This document shows positions 63,681 to 64,000 of a stretch of DNA of 64,000 bases, in pieces. The stretch comes from Spisula solida. Its lineage: Eukaryota; Mollusca; Bivalvia; Venerida; Mactridae. The notes beneath the pieces are model-generated. The model was not told where the DNA came from, searched no databases, and saw only the letters and a list, made by a program, of their open reading frames with translations. The translations under genes and the position numbers were made by a program. Positions within the stretch are counted from its first letter, which is position 1. Every line of letters begins with the position of its first letter. The stretch covers positions 34,554,148 to 34,618,147 of the forward strand of contig OX365959.1 in assembly GCA_947247005.1 (NCBI GenBank). Reading direction: 5' to 3'.

Positions 63681-64000
63681 GTTCCGTTTCGTTTTTCTTG
63701 ATGCCTTTCCAGTGTGCTCGTCTGTGTTTTGTTGTCGTTGCTGGGTGTTATGTTCCTTATTCAATTTATTATTAATATCGTTTTGTCTTACACTCAGACA
63801 ATGGTTTGCAAAAAAAATAAGAATCGAGATATCGGGGATGACATGACAGAGAGAGTGTGATACAAACGGAATATCACTGCAGTATGTTGGTACGTCGGGC
63901 CGTATTACCTAGAGTTGCTTGTGTAATGCCATATCTCGCGAGACCGTTAGGATATTCCTTTTATTATATATCCACAAATTTAAAGTGAAAAGGCGTCGGG
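63681..64000. other. Window edge, nothing recognised
   Basis: No coding sequence, RNA gene or repeat supported in the last 320 bases. Confidence 0.5.

Noticed and set aside
61346..63775. Open frames with YVYCSFSRITFLL repeats resembling membrane segments
   Set aside because: Pure translation of the 20/39-bp minisatellite; hydrophobicity results from the T-rich unit.

Overview
The window is eukaryotic: genes are split by GT-AG introns, coding density is very low, the DNA is AT-rich, and most of it consists of mobile elements, minisatellites and palindromic repeats. The mix points to a marine invertebrate, most likely a bivalve mollusc: a small secreted PAN/apple-like protein, an L-amino-acid-oxidase-like flavoenzyme, tRNA-derived SINEs, CR1-like and RTE-like LINEs, and long repeat families with bivalve-style sequence. 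The organism is inferred; no species was identified.

Two host loci are supported. (1) On the + strand, a gene starts at 17578 with a TATA box, a signal peptide and a PAN-like exon. Its splice phases match exons at 20728-20846 and 21893-22082. A second copy of those two downstream exons lies at 8174-8292 and 8864-9053, so the locus was duplicated in tandem. (2) On the - strand, six exons between 60017 and 50419 join in phase and encode the C-terminal two thirds of a flavin amine oxidase. Its FAD-binding N-terminus must lie beyond the right edge. The terminal exon is interrupted by a 445-bp hAT-like miniature element with an 8-bp target duplication, which replaces the last few codons.

Layout: 1-8.1 kb AT-rich DNA, SINE-derived tandem units and palindromes; 8.2-9.5 kb gene copy 1 and a foldback element; 9.8-12.3 kb copy I of a duplicated block, including a 24/27-bp minisatellite; 12.3-17.4 kb sparse DNA and dispersed repeats; 17.5-22.3 kb gene copy 2 with nested elements; 22.4-25.9 kb repeats; 25.9-39.4 kb copy II of the block, split by at least five insertions (one carries a 5'-truncated LINE with a 12-bp target duplication); 39.4-47.8 kb a 6.9-kb LINE inserted in a repeat; 47.8-60.0 kb the amine oxidase gene, its 3' flank and its repeat-filled introns; 60-64 kb a SINE and a 2.3-kb minisatellite.

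The most useful property of the window is that it carries its own controls. Several repeats occur once empty and once filled, so insertion boundaries, target duplications and relative ages can be read directly. Both LINEs carry stops or frameshifts and look inactive.
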